Below the pieces are notes generated by a model, which searched no databases, was not told the origin of the DNA, and was given only the letters and a program-made list of their open reading frames with translations. A stretch of DNA of 45,877 nt from Planctomycetota bacterium. Its GTDB lineage: Bacteria > Planctomycetota > UBA1135 > UBA2386. The position numbers and the translations under genes were made by a program. Below, one piece after another: positions 17,251 through 25,218 of this stretch (position 1 is its first letter; every line of letters begins with the position of its first letter). The stretch lies in contig JANQJF010000046.1 in NCBI GenBank assembly GCA_028281765.1, forward strand, positions 1 through 45,877, in the 5' to 3' direction.

Positions 17251-19296
17251 TCAGCCCGTCCTGGAGTGGTTGTTGCGGCGGCCGAACATCCGTCCAAGCC
17301 AGCCCGCGTCGGGGCGGCTCAGGAGCTCGTTCAACTGGGTAACCGACGACCCCAGATCGAGCATCGCCGACGACAGTTCGCCATCCTCGGTCGCGGCCGA
17401 AATCTGACCGACAAGGCGCTCGAGCGCTTCAGACATCTTCTGACTCTCTCGCGCGCCACTCTTGAGTGCCTTCGCCTGTGCTTGCAGCGATGCCGGAACA
17501 TCCTCCACGACTCCAGCGTGCAACTCTTCGAGCATCTTCATGAGACCCTCCAATCGCTCCTGTTGTGTGGTCGCGACGCGCTCGAGAACTCGACTGTGTT
17601 CGGCGACACTCGTCCCGACCGACTCGCTCACCGACTCCAACGCCGTCACGCACTTCGTGACCGGCTCCGAGACACCATCCGTAATCGCGGCAAACTTGGC
17701 GCCGAGATCCGACTGCACGGACCCGAGCGAAGCCGTAAGCGCCCCGATGTGGCCGCCGATCTGCTGTAGCTGTTCCAACTGCCCTTCGGCGACCTTTGCG
17801 ACGGCGTCGGTCGCGGATGACGCGGCATCCACGGTGCTCTGCTGAACCGCGGCGAGTCGCGTGTCCAGTTTGACAGCAGACTCCTGATGGGAACGGACCA
17901 ACTCCGCGTTGCGGCCTTCTGCGGCCTCGAGGGTCTTCTCGGTCGCCTCGACGACCGCATTCGTCAACGCCTTCAATTCCGTCACTGTCGCCGCGGACTG
18001 GGCCTGCCAGTTCTCGGTCGCCTCCCGCAACTGTTCTGTGCCGATGCGGCGCAGTTCCTCGACCCAACCGCCGATCTGTTCGAACGGCTGCGCCAACGCG
18101 TTCGACGCGGACTCCTGCAGGTGCGCTACCTGGCGCTGAAACGCCGACTGCATCTCCTCGTCGACTTGACGAAAGCCGGCCACGACGTCGGCGGCGAGGC
18201 CGGTTCCGATCGACGAGAGCTTGTCGCTCCACGCCCGCATGGCATCTTCGCGCTCATCGCGGAACGCAGCGGCCTCGGCCCGCAGCAGCTGCGCCGGGTC
18301 GGAATCGGTGTGCGCCGACGCCTCGAGGCGCATGACGAATTCCTCGTTGCAGTAGTCACCGATTGTCGTCAACACGCCTTCTTCCAGTTTCTGCAGCCAA
18401 TTCATCGGCAGCATCAACAGCACGGACATCACCAAGGCGATCAGCGTCGTATTGAAGGCGACGCCGAGTCCTTGCGTCACGCCACCGAGGGACTCCTTCA
18501 CGACCTCGACGTCCTGCGCCGCGTTCACCGACGTCGCAAACGTCTGCACCGCGTCACCGATACCGAGCACGGTGCCAATGAAGCCCAAGATTGGAACCGC
18601 CCAAATGAACACGCGCACCATCGTGTAGCTGTTCTCCACCGCAAGGCCATCGAGATCGGCCTGCGCCGCGAGCTGGTTCGAGACGGCCTGCGCATCCTTG
18701 CGGATCTGGAACTGACGCAACCCGCGCAGCACGCGCGTGATGAAGAAACTCGAAGCGGGCTCGACAGGCAGCCGCAGGATGTGATCTCGGAACTCCTCGG
18801 CGTTGTCGGGCCGGATCTCGTGCGCGACCTCCGTCGGCAACACGTCGTAGAGCAGCGAGTTGCGCTGCCGACGAATCGCGCGGAACTTGAACGCGAGCGT
18901 CGTCGCTGCCCAAAGAGAGACGAACACGATCGCCTTCGGAACCCAGCCCTCGGCGAACATCTGCCCGACCCGTGTGGCCTTGACGGGCTCGACCAGGAGC
19001 ACGAAGACCCCCGCCGTCAGCCCCGCAGCGATGAGCCCGGTGAGCAGATCACTGACTCCACCAGAGCCAACCGCGCGGGCACCGCCCAACGAATCCGCCT
19101 CACTCTCAGCCGAGAACTCGTCGCTAGCGAGAACGGTCGGCGCAGGCTCGGCACCCAAAGCGATTTCGGCCGACGGAGTCGGCGCCGCGCAAAGGAACTT
19201 CTTGTGGCAGGCCGGACAGCGAACGTCCGTATCGAACTTCGACGAAGCGACCTTCAGCGTCGCCTCACAATGAGGACAAGAGATTCCAACGAGCAT
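17251..19296 (-). CDS. MotA/TolQ/ExbB-family proton channel with zinc ribbon and long coiled-coil tail
   Basis: Protein of 681 aa. Residues 6-33 are a zinc ribbon (CPHC, 16 residues, CPAC). Four membrane helices follow: about 83-105, 120-140, 240-262 and 290-312. The last two carry the MotA/TolQ/ExbB signature (VPILGFIGTVLGIGDAVQTFA and AFNTTLIALVMSVLLMLP). Residues about 330-640 are a long helical tail resembling methyl-accepting or ZorA-type tails. ATG 19296 is chosen because the zinc ribbon begins there and the promoter at 19355-19380 would start transcription near 19348, making ATG 19341 almost leaderless; GGGAG lies 11 bases upstream. It heads an operon with two ExbD-like genes, sigma, anti-sigma and a receptor. 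Likely role: proton-driven transmission of force or signal across the envelope. Confidence 0.9.
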   Translation of the reverse strand: MLVGISCPHCEATLKVASSKFDTDVRCPACHKKFLCAAPTPSAEIALGAEPAPTVLASDEFSAESEADSLGGARAVGSGGVSDLLTGLIAAGLTAGVFVLLVEPVKATRVGQMFAEGWVPKAIVFVSLWAATTLAFKFRAIRRQRNSLLYDVLPTEVAHEIRPDNAEEFRDHILRLPVEPASSFFITRVLRGLRQFQIRKDAQAVSNQLAAQADLDGLAVENSYTMVRVFIWAVPILGFIGTVLGIGDAVQTFATSVNAAQDVEVVKESLGGVTQGLGVAFNTTLIALVMSVLLMLPMNWLQKLEEGVLTTIGDYCNEEFVMRLEASAHTDSDPAQLLRAEAAAFRDEREDAMRAWSDKLSSIGTGLAADVVAGFRQVDEEMQSAFQRQVAHLQESASNALAQPFEQIGGWVEELRRIGTEQLREATENWQAQSAATVTELKALTNAVVEATEKTLEAAEGRNAELVRSHQESAVKLDTRLAAVQQSTVDAASSATDAVAKVAEGQLEQLQQIGGHIGALTASLGSVQSDLGAKFAAITDGVSEPVTKCVTALESVSESVGTSVAEHSRVLERVATTQQERLEGLMKMLEELHAGVVEDVPASLQAQAKALKSGARESQKMSEALERLVGQISAATEDGELSSAMLDLGSSVTQLNELLSRPDAGWLGRMFGRRNNHSRTG

Positions 19297-19354
19297 GGAC
19301 GAATTGACTCCCAGAGCTTGATAGCGGCGCTCGAACAGCACCCACGCCCCACTC

Positions 19355-19380
19355 TACGCAATGAACCGAGGGCGTGTTAC
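19355..19380 (-). promoter_or_regulatory. ECF-type promoter motif heading the channel-sigma operon
   Basis: On the minus strand GTAAC (19380-19376), 17 bases, CGTA (19358-19355). It would transcribe the channel, the two partners, the sigma factor itself, the anti-sigma and the propeller receptor, giving positive autoregulation. The rest of 19297-19654 holds no gene I can support. Confidence 0.8.
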
Positions 19381-19654
19381 ATTGCCGGCGTCGAACGGCG
19401 CGATGTAGCGCGCGCAGCCGCCACTCGAGCACGATCCTCAGCCATACGGGGATTCGAGTTCCGCTTTCCGCTCCGTCGAACGTGGGGGCGAGCCGCCAGC
19501 ACGGCACGACTCGACCGCCGAGATTCGTCGGGCCATTCTCGGAGGCAGGCTTCGACCTCGGCGCTAGCCGCACGGAGTTGGCCGATGCGACCGCCGGCGA
19601 CTTGCGCCCGCACACGCTTCAACCTCGCAGCGACGTTACGAGCGAATCTCCCGC

Positions 19655-21634
19655 CTACTCCACGATCGCACTCCGCTTCACCCAATACACCGCCCCCCCA
19701 TACCGCCGCACCTTTACGAAGTCCGCCGTGCTCTCCAAACGCGTCGCCACTCCCGAAACACGCACGAAAGCACCGTCCTCCTTGGCCGCCTTGAGTCCGA
19801 CGTAGCCTCGAGTATTCGGCTTCAGCTGCACCTCGGTCGGGAGTTCCAGGTCCACGCGCCCGATCGTTCCGCTCTGCACGTTGCCGGCGAGGTCCCGCAC
19901 GGTGAACGCGACCTTCCACTCACGCAACTCCATGGGCAACACGACTGACTGTTCGACCGCGTTCTCAGTCACGTCGAACGTCACACCCCCGAGGTCGCCG
20001 CCGGCGATCGGTTCGTCGAACTCAACGCGGATCCGAACCTGTTGACCCGGCTTCAGCTCGTTGTCTCCGACGAGGCTCACGCGCTCGACCTTCGGCTTGG
20101 TCACGTCGCGCTGCACGATCAGGGCTCGCTCCGAACGGTTACCCGCCAAGTCTTCGGCTTCGATTCGAATCTGGGTCGGACTCGTGGCGCTCAGCAGAAC
20201 GGAGAAGCACCACTCGCCATCGGACTCACCCCGCTCCATGTCCTGGTCCCCGCAGCGCACACGGGCGAGGTTGGCATCCGCGACGGTAACCAACACGTCG
20301 ACACTCGGCGCCCGCACCGGTTCGCCTGTGGACACGGGGCGGACCACCGTCAATTCGGGAGCGACGTCGTCGTGGACGAGAAACAAGTCCATCGGCTCGG
20401 CGCCCTTCGTGCGAATCTGCAACGCTGGTCCACCGGGCACATCGAAAGAGAACCGGCCATCGACGTCGAGTGGATGTTTCCGCTCGACGCGATCGCTCTT
20501 GGTTTCGACCCAGTCGCACCAAGGATTCGACACCTGCCCGACCACCGTGGCCGTCGCGCTGGCGTAGTAGAGTGTACCGGTCGCAACACGCTCGACTACG
20601 ATCTGCGCAGCCGCGCGGCGCAACTCGAACGGCAGGTCGATCTCGCCCCGATTGCCGAGCCTGTCCTCGCACACCAACTTGGCGGTCCACGTACCCAGTT
20701 GGTCCGGCCAGGCGATCTCTCCGCTGGCACGCGATTCCGTTACGGTCAGCGCTGAGCCGGCCAACTCGGCCGAAGCCAGCTCTTCGTCAAACTCGAACTC
20801 GACGCGAACCGTGTCCTGGAACTCGATCGTCTCGTCGGCGCCGGGCACCCGAGCGAGCACGCTCGGTGGCGCCACGTCTCGATGCATCGCGAGTTCGAGG
20901 GTGGTGATATTGCCGGCGCGATCCTCGACCCGAATCGGAAAGACCTGCTCGCCTTCTTCGAGCGGCACGAACGCAGCACTCCAGATGCCATCGCCCGTCG
21001 CACGGAGCGGCCGAGCACCGATTCGCGCGGTGCTGACGTTGTCCTCGGTGACCCGGACCCGGACGTCGAATGTATCCGAACGGGTCAGCCTGGCTTCCAG
21101 CTCCGGAGACACGAGCTCGAGCAACGGTGCCGTCGCGTCGACTACGATCTTACGTCGCAACTCAGACTTGCCCACGTCGTCGCTGCGCAGCACGACCAAG
21201 TGCTCGACTCCGGGCGTCAGGGTCAGCGGGATCGAGAACCGGCCATCTCCGTCGACCGGGTGCGACGATGTGTCTCCACCCAGCTCGAGCGTCAGGGAAC
21301 GCGACCCGGTGGGCGCGGTACCGGACACTACGAAGTCCCCCGCCTTCACCCACGAGGTGTCCGCGTCATCGCTCGCCAACTCCAAGACGATCTCCGTCCG
21401 GCCCGGTGTGGACGGGCCCGTCGACGCGGCAGCACCGAAGTCGAACCACTCGCTGCCGAACATCAACGGAACCGCGACCAACGCGCCGACCACGAGCACG
21501 CACAGGATCAGAGCGACGCCACCGACACGTCGGGGCTTGCAGCCGTAGCAAATCCATGCCCCGCCGTACTTGAAGCCGCTGTCGAGCGGAAATTTCTCTT
21601 TGCAGCGACTGCACTCCATCCGATCGCCGGTCAT
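19655..21634 (-). CDS. Zinc-ribbon, single-pass membrane protein with tandem Ig-like domains (copy 1)
   Basis: Protein of 659 aa. Zinc ribbon Cys8/Cys11-x17-Cys29/Cys32, membrane helix 37-60, then about six bacterial Ig-like domains (about 75-600) with recurring EDRAGN, EDLAGN and VRDLAGN motifs at domain ends. A small C-terminal SH3-like segment (about 610-659) ends with the pattern FVKVRRYGGAVYWV. ATG 21634 has GGAG seven bases upstream and starts the zinc ribbon; an open frame extends to 21880, but it contains the promoter at 21725-21750 and has no coding character. The protein at 25219-27228 is its paralogue on the other strand. Probably an extracytoplasmic adhesive or sensing stalk tied to the same cytoplasmic zinc ribbon as the LRR and propeller proteins. 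Confidence 0.9.
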   Translation of the reverse strand: MTGDRMECSRCKEKFPLDSGFKYGGAWICYGCKPRRVGGVALILCVLVVGALVAVPLMFGSEWFDFGAAASTGPSTPGRTEIVLELASDDADTSWVKAGDFVVSGTAPTGSRSLTLELGGDTSSHPVDGDGRFSIPLTLTPGVEHLVVLRSDDVGKSELRRKIVVDATAPLLELVSPELEARLTRSDTFDVRVRVTEDNVSTARIGARPLRATGDGIWSAAFVPLEEGEQVFPIRVEDRAGNITTLELAMHRDVAPPSVLARVPGADETIEFQDTVRVEFEFDEELASAELAGSALTVTESRASGEIAWPDQLGTWTAKLVCEDRLGNRGEIDLPFELRRAAAQIVVERVATGTLYYASATATVVGQVSNPWCDWVETKSDRVERKHPLDVDGRFSFDVPGGPALQIRTKGAEPMDLFLVHDDVAPELTVVRPVSTGEPVRAPSVDVLVTVADANLARVRCGDQDMERGESDGEWCFSVLLSATSPTQIRIEAEDLAGNRSERALIVQRDVTKPKVERVSLVGDNELKPGQQVRIRVEFDEPIAGGDLGGVTFDVTENAVEQSVVLPMELREWKVAFTVRDLAGNVQSGTIGRVDLELPTEVQLKPNTRGYVGLKAAKEDGAFVRVSGVATRLESTADFVKVRRYGGAVYWVKRSAIVE

Positions 21635-21724
21635 GAACGGCTCCACGGGGCATGAGAGTGATGGAACATGGGGCGTGACGAAGAGATCATCCGGCGATGG
21701 AGCAAAAGTGGAGATGCGTACGAC

Positions 21725-21750
21725 TACGCGCCGCGCCGGCGAAGCGTTAC
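21725..21750 (-). promoter_or_regulatory. ECF-type promoter motif for zinc-ribbon/Ig protein copy 1
   Basis: On the minus strand GTAAC (21750-21746), 17 bases, CGTA (21728-21725). Expected transcription start is near 21718, with a leader of about 84 bases. In the remainder of the gap (21751-22003) I see no gene or hairpin I can support. Confidence 0.8.
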
Positions 21751-22003
21751 GCACACCCACGGGCAGCTCGTAGCGATTCTCTAGATCGCGCGAAGCGACA
21801 CCCAAGCCTATCGTGACAGACGCTCGACGCCCAGCCGACCGCGGCATTCCTCGCCTCGGCGGCTCTGACCCACCAGCCATGGTCCTGGTTCGGACGCAAC
21901 GGACTTGGCAGGATCCGTGGCGAATGCGACCACCAGCTCGCCCGCAGACGTCGAGTACGCGAGCTCGCAGGATGTCGACGGGAGGGCCACCGAACCGACG
22001 AGG

Positions 22004-23389
22004 CTACTCGAGCGTGCGGTCCAGGCTAGCCGCGACGATGCGGTACTTGGCGCCCGACTTCCTTCCCACGAACACGAACACCTTGTTCGCATTCTCGCCG
22101 AAGTTCATGGATCGACTCACCTGGCCAGGGCCATCCGAGGTGACGTTCACCTTGAACAACTCCAACTGTTCGGCACGCCACTGCGGGATCGGGTAGCAGT
22201 CGTCGCGAACCTCGCGATCTCGCGACGACTTGAACACGTCGTCGACCTTCTTCGTCGGCGGCGCCCCAACAGAGAATCCAGGGAAGAACTCGACGTCGTC
22301 CCACGCAACCCCCTGGCGTTTGGCGATGCGCTCCAATTCAGGGCGGTCTTCCGGGCACAGCTCGCTGAGGTCGATCCTCATCGTCATGAACCCGCCGATT
22401 CCGCCCTCGAACACGATCAACTGATCCTGGTCGGGATAGGCCTTCAAGACCGCCTTGTAGGCGTCGACGGTCCCGGCCAAGGACGCGAGTCCAAGTTCTC
22501 GCTCGAACGGCGACAGCGCCAACAGACGAGTCGCTTCGGCAGCGAACTGCCCCTTCGGGTACTCGGCGACGAAACTCTCGAGAGCCTCGGTCGAACCTGC
22601 ATCGGTCGCCCGCCTCCAATCGCGGTTTTCGAGCCGAGTTGCAACCTCCTCGGCGATCGAGCCCACTTGCTGGCCGTCGGGATACGACGCCACGAACTTC
22701 TGCAACGCCTCGACCGTGCCATCAGCACGAGCACTCTCGAGCGCCAGTGTCTCCGCCATCGTTCGAGCCTCGTCAGTGTGTGCACCATCGGGAAACTGCG
22801 TCGCATAGGCGAGAAGCGCCTCTTCCGACTTGTTCGCGAGCGCCTGGTCCCAAGACCGCGTGTCATGCACATGAAGTGCCTCGCGCGCGCGCGCGGCCAT
22901 CGACTCCGCCGGGAACGCCGCCAAGAACTCCCGATACGCCGCAGGCGTATCCGCCGCTGACGCAGCCTCCCAGCCGCGAGCAACCTCGACCTCCCTAGCG
23001 ATCTCGACTCTGCGTACCCCATCGGGAAACTGCACGAGGAAGGCTTCGAGCGCGTCGATCGTGCCGACCTTGCGCGCAGCGCCAAGGGCGAGTTTCTCGA
23101 TCGCGTGCTTCGCCTCTGAGACATGGGCACCTTCGGGATGCGCCGCGATGTAACTGCGGTAGGACTCGGATGCCCCATTGGCATCAGCCTCTTCCCACGC
23201 TCTTGAATCGAGCACCTGAAGCGCATGGCGCGCCTCGGCCGCGATCTCCGCGGTAGGATGCTTCGCCAGGAACTCGCGAATTGCGCTCGGCGTACCGGTT
23301 TGGCGGGCTTCCTCCCACGCCCGTGCAGATCCGTCGCAACCGACAAGCAGAGCGAGCAAGGAAAGAGATAGTAGGCGTGTAGACAGCAT
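22004..23389 (-). CDS. Lipoprotein with eight helical repeats (copy 1)
   Basis: Protein of 461 aa with lipobox LVGC (Cys18), so membrane-anchored outside the cytoplasm. Residues about 24-320 contain eight units of 36-40 residues with the pattern AWexA---GT--Ay-eFLA-yPdG--A-eA, a two-helix TPR/HEAT-like repeat. The C-terminal 140 residues are a separate domain with two cysteines and no recognised family. The start has GGAGG six bases upstream. It is divergent from the plus-strand lipoprotein at 23737, which has the same repeat type, and it is followed by a zinc-ribbon/Ig protein as on the other side. It may scaffold complexes at the membrane; function is unknown. Confidence 0.88.
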   Translation of the reverse strand: MLSTRLLSLSLLALLVGCDGSARAWEEARQTGTPSAIREFLAKHPTAEIAAEARHALQVLDSRAWEEADANGASESYRSYIAAHPEGAHVSEAKHAIEKLALGAARKVGTIDALEAFLVQFPDGVRRVEIAREVEVARGWEAASAADTPAAYREFLAAFPAESMAARAREALHVHDTRSWDQALANKSEEALLAYATQFPDGAHTDEARTMAETLALESARADGTVEALQKFVASYPDGQQVGSIAEEVATRLENRDWRRATDAGSTEALESFVAEYPKGQFAAEATRLLALSPFERELGLASLAGTVDAYKAVLKAYPDQDQLIVFEGGIGGFMTMRIDLSELCPEDRPELERIAKRQGVAWDDVEFFPGFSVGAPPTKKVDDVFKSSRDREVRDDCYPIPQWRAEQLELFKVNVTSDGPGQVSRSMNFGENANKVFVFVGRKSGAKYRIVAASLDRTLE

Positions 23390-23419
23390 CGAAACCTCCG
23401 ATCAGCTCAGGACGTACAC

Positions 23420-23445
23420 TACGCCAAGACGTGCCCAAGCGTGAC
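23420..23445 (-). promoter_or_regulatory. ECF-type promoter motif, one mismatch, for repeat lipoprotein copy 1
   Basis: On the minus strand GTCAC (23445-23441), 17 bases, CGTA (23423-23420). The -35 differs by one base from the local consensus. Expected transcription start is near 23413, about 24 bases before ATG 23389. Confidence 0.65.
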
Positions 23446-23474
23446 ATTCGTAGCGCGCTCCGCTCCGTGCCCGG

Positions 23475-23624
23475 TTATTTCGGCGCGCCCGGTGAGGCGG
23501 AAAACGCCGCACGAAGGACCGCTGCGACTTCCTCGTGGCCATTGGCCAAAGCCAAGTCGAGAGCGGCCTTGCCGCCCTTGTCGGGTTCGGTGATCGAAGC
23601 TCCGGCCTCGACGAGTGACGACCA
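23475..23624 (-). pseudogene. Ankyrin-repeat gene fragment
   Basis: About 49 codons on the minus strand ending at 23475 read as the end of an ankyrin protein (LVEAGASITEPDKGGKAALD, then LALANGHEEVAAVLRAAF). Upstream of residue 49 of this frame the similarity stops, and there is no start or room for a full gene. It sits between the two divergent lipoprotein genes and overlaps their control region, so it looks like a truncated remnant. The intact ankyrin gene at 8359-8847 is a possible relative. Confidence 0.7.
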
Positions 23625-23643
23625 CGTAGAGGGGCTGTGTCGC

Positions 23644-23669
23644 GTAACACCTCCTGTTGTTCTGTCGTA
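23644..23669 (+). promoter_or_regulatory. ECF-type promoter motif for lipoprotein copy 2 and Ig copy 2
   Basis: GTAAC (23644-23648), 17 bases, CGTA (23666-23669). Expected transcription start near 23676, leader about 60 bases. No copy is seen before the next gene at 25219, so both genes are probably one transcript. Confidence 0.8.
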
Positions 23670-23736
23670 TTCTGAGACCCACGGCGCGCACCCCGGCGCA
23701 TCGCATTCTCGATCGTCCTGTCCAGGATCCGCTCTC

Positions 23737-25158
23737 ATGCACGCACGCCCCACCCTTCTCTCGGTCATACTTGTCCTCGGCGCTTGCTCGAAAGAGCCCG
23801 AGCATTGGCAGCAAGCCGAGGGCAGCCATTCGATCGAATCCTACACCGAGTACCTGTCCCTTCACGGAGATGGTGAGCACGCTGCCCTGGCCAATGCGCG
23901 CATCACGGAACTCCGGGAGCAGCGCGCTTGGGCGACGGCGCGGGAAGCAGACACTGCGGAGGCGTACCTCAGCTACCTCACAGAGTACGCTTCCGCCGAG
24001 AATGCGGAGGAAGCGACGTCGCTGCTGGCCTCACGTCAGGACGCGGAAGCTTGGGCGAGAACGACCGGACTCGGCACTCTCAACGCCTTCGAGACGTATG
24101 TAACCGAGCACGCGAGCGGGTCTCATCTCGAAGACGCGCGGAGTCGGATTCGCCAGTTGATGGCCGAGCAGGATTGGAACGTGGCGCAGGAGGGCGACGA
24201 CGTCGCATCCTACGAGGCCTTCCTAGAGCGGCACCGCGAAAGCGAGCACGCCGCCGAGGCTAGGACACGTCTGGTGTCGCTGCGCCACGCCAAGGCACTG
24301 GGTGAAGCCGACCGGGCAGGCACCATCAGTGCATACGAGGAGTTTCTCGCAGCGTACCCGGCCAGCGCGAGCCGAGAGAGAGTGCAGCGGCGCGTTGCTG
24401 CCATTCGAGCAAGCGCGGCCTGGAAGGAAACGAAACGACTCGGCACGATTCCAGCGTACGCGGAGTTTCTGAACGCGTACGGTGACAGTGCCCATGCGGA
24501 CGAAGCGAGCACACTCCTAGCGGGCGCTCGCGTCGAGAAGGCGTGGAGCGAAGCGGAGAACGCCGGCACGATCCAGGCAGTCGAAGCGTTCCTGGATTCA
24601 CACGGTGCCTCGCTACGGGCGACGGACGCGCGGGCGACGCTGGAGCGGTTGCGCGCGTACCAAAAACTCGTGGAGCCCATCGAACTCGCTGGCCGCTTCG
24701 CGCTGAGCTCAGCGATCCGCGCCGCCTCCTCCTCGGGACTCATGTTCGGAGGCAAGTTCGAAGCGACGAAAGATCACCCTCTCAAACTCCGGTTCAAGAC
24801 GGCGGGCACCGATGTCCAACTGTTCTCCGAGGCGAAAGACGGCCGTTCGTTCGAAGCTCGTCTCGCGATGTCGGCCGACTACGCTGCCACATTCGCACTG
24901 ACGGAAGCACAAAGGGCTGCAGCGGCGGCTGGTAACAACGTCCCCCTCAAAAACCCGACAATGCATGTGACGTCTGGTGGGTTCGAAGCCGCTGGCTCGA
25001 TCAAGGTCGACGATGTTTCGATCGCGTTCACCGCGGGCGAGATCACCACCACATCATCGGTCGACAACGCCCAATTTGCCGACGGCACCACCTGCGAAGT
25101 CGATGGTGTGAAGTACAGATTGGCGAAGCGCGTTTGGGCTCGCGTCGAGCAGCGCTAG
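23737..25158 (+). CDS. Lipoprotein with seven helical repeats (copy 2)
   Basis: Protein of 473 aa, lipobox LGAC (Cys17). Residues about 22-305 hold seven repeats of about 40 residues with the same GT--AY-eFL-aY pattern as the minus-strand lipoprotein. The C-terminal domain (about 310-473) is different from that of copy 1: a beta-rich domain rich in Ala, Thr and Phe. ATG 23737 follows AGGA at a suitable distance and lies downstream of the promoter; the open frame extends to 23431, but that part covers the ankyrin remnant. It is followed after 60 bp by the zinc-ribbon/Ig gene copy 2. The shared repeat and divergent tail suggest duplication with a change of binding partner. Confidence 0.88.
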   Translation: MHARPTLLSVILVLGACSKEPEHWQQAEGSHSIESYTEYLSLHGDGEHAALANARITELREQRAWATAREADTAEAYLSYLTEYASAENAEEATSLLASRQDAEAWARTTGLGTLNAFETYVTEHASGSHLEDARSRIRQLMAEQDWNVAQEGDDVASYEAFLERHRESEHAAEARTRLVSLRHAKALGEADRAGTISAYEEFLAAYPASASRERVQRRVAAIRASAAWKETKRLGTIPAYAEFLNAYGDSAHADEASTLLAGARVEKAWSEAENAGTIQAVEAFLDSHGASLRATDARATLERLRAYQKLVEPIELAGRFALSSAIRAASSSGLMFGGKFEATKDHPLKLRFKTAGTDVQLFSEAKDGRSFEARLAMSADYAATFALTEAQRAAAAAGNNVPLKNPTMHVTSGGFEAAGSIKVDDVSIAFTAGEITTTSSVDNAQFADGTTCEVDGVKYRLAKRVWARVEQR

Positions 25159-25218
25159 CTTCTAGTCCGGATTGATCACAGGTGCGAGCCCTCCATACAG
25201 TGCAACATGAGGCGAGCG

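Noticed and set aside
14710..19296. Zorya defence system
   Set aside because: The ExbB/MotA and ExbD-like pair is reminiscent, but no ZorC/ZorD/ZorE-type helicase or nuclease gene is present and the OmpA domain of ZorB is not recognised.
21751..22003. Short minus-strand open frame between lipoprotein copy 1 and Ig copy 1
   Set aside because: It has no ribosome site or recognisable domain and overlaps the lipoprotein end in another frame.
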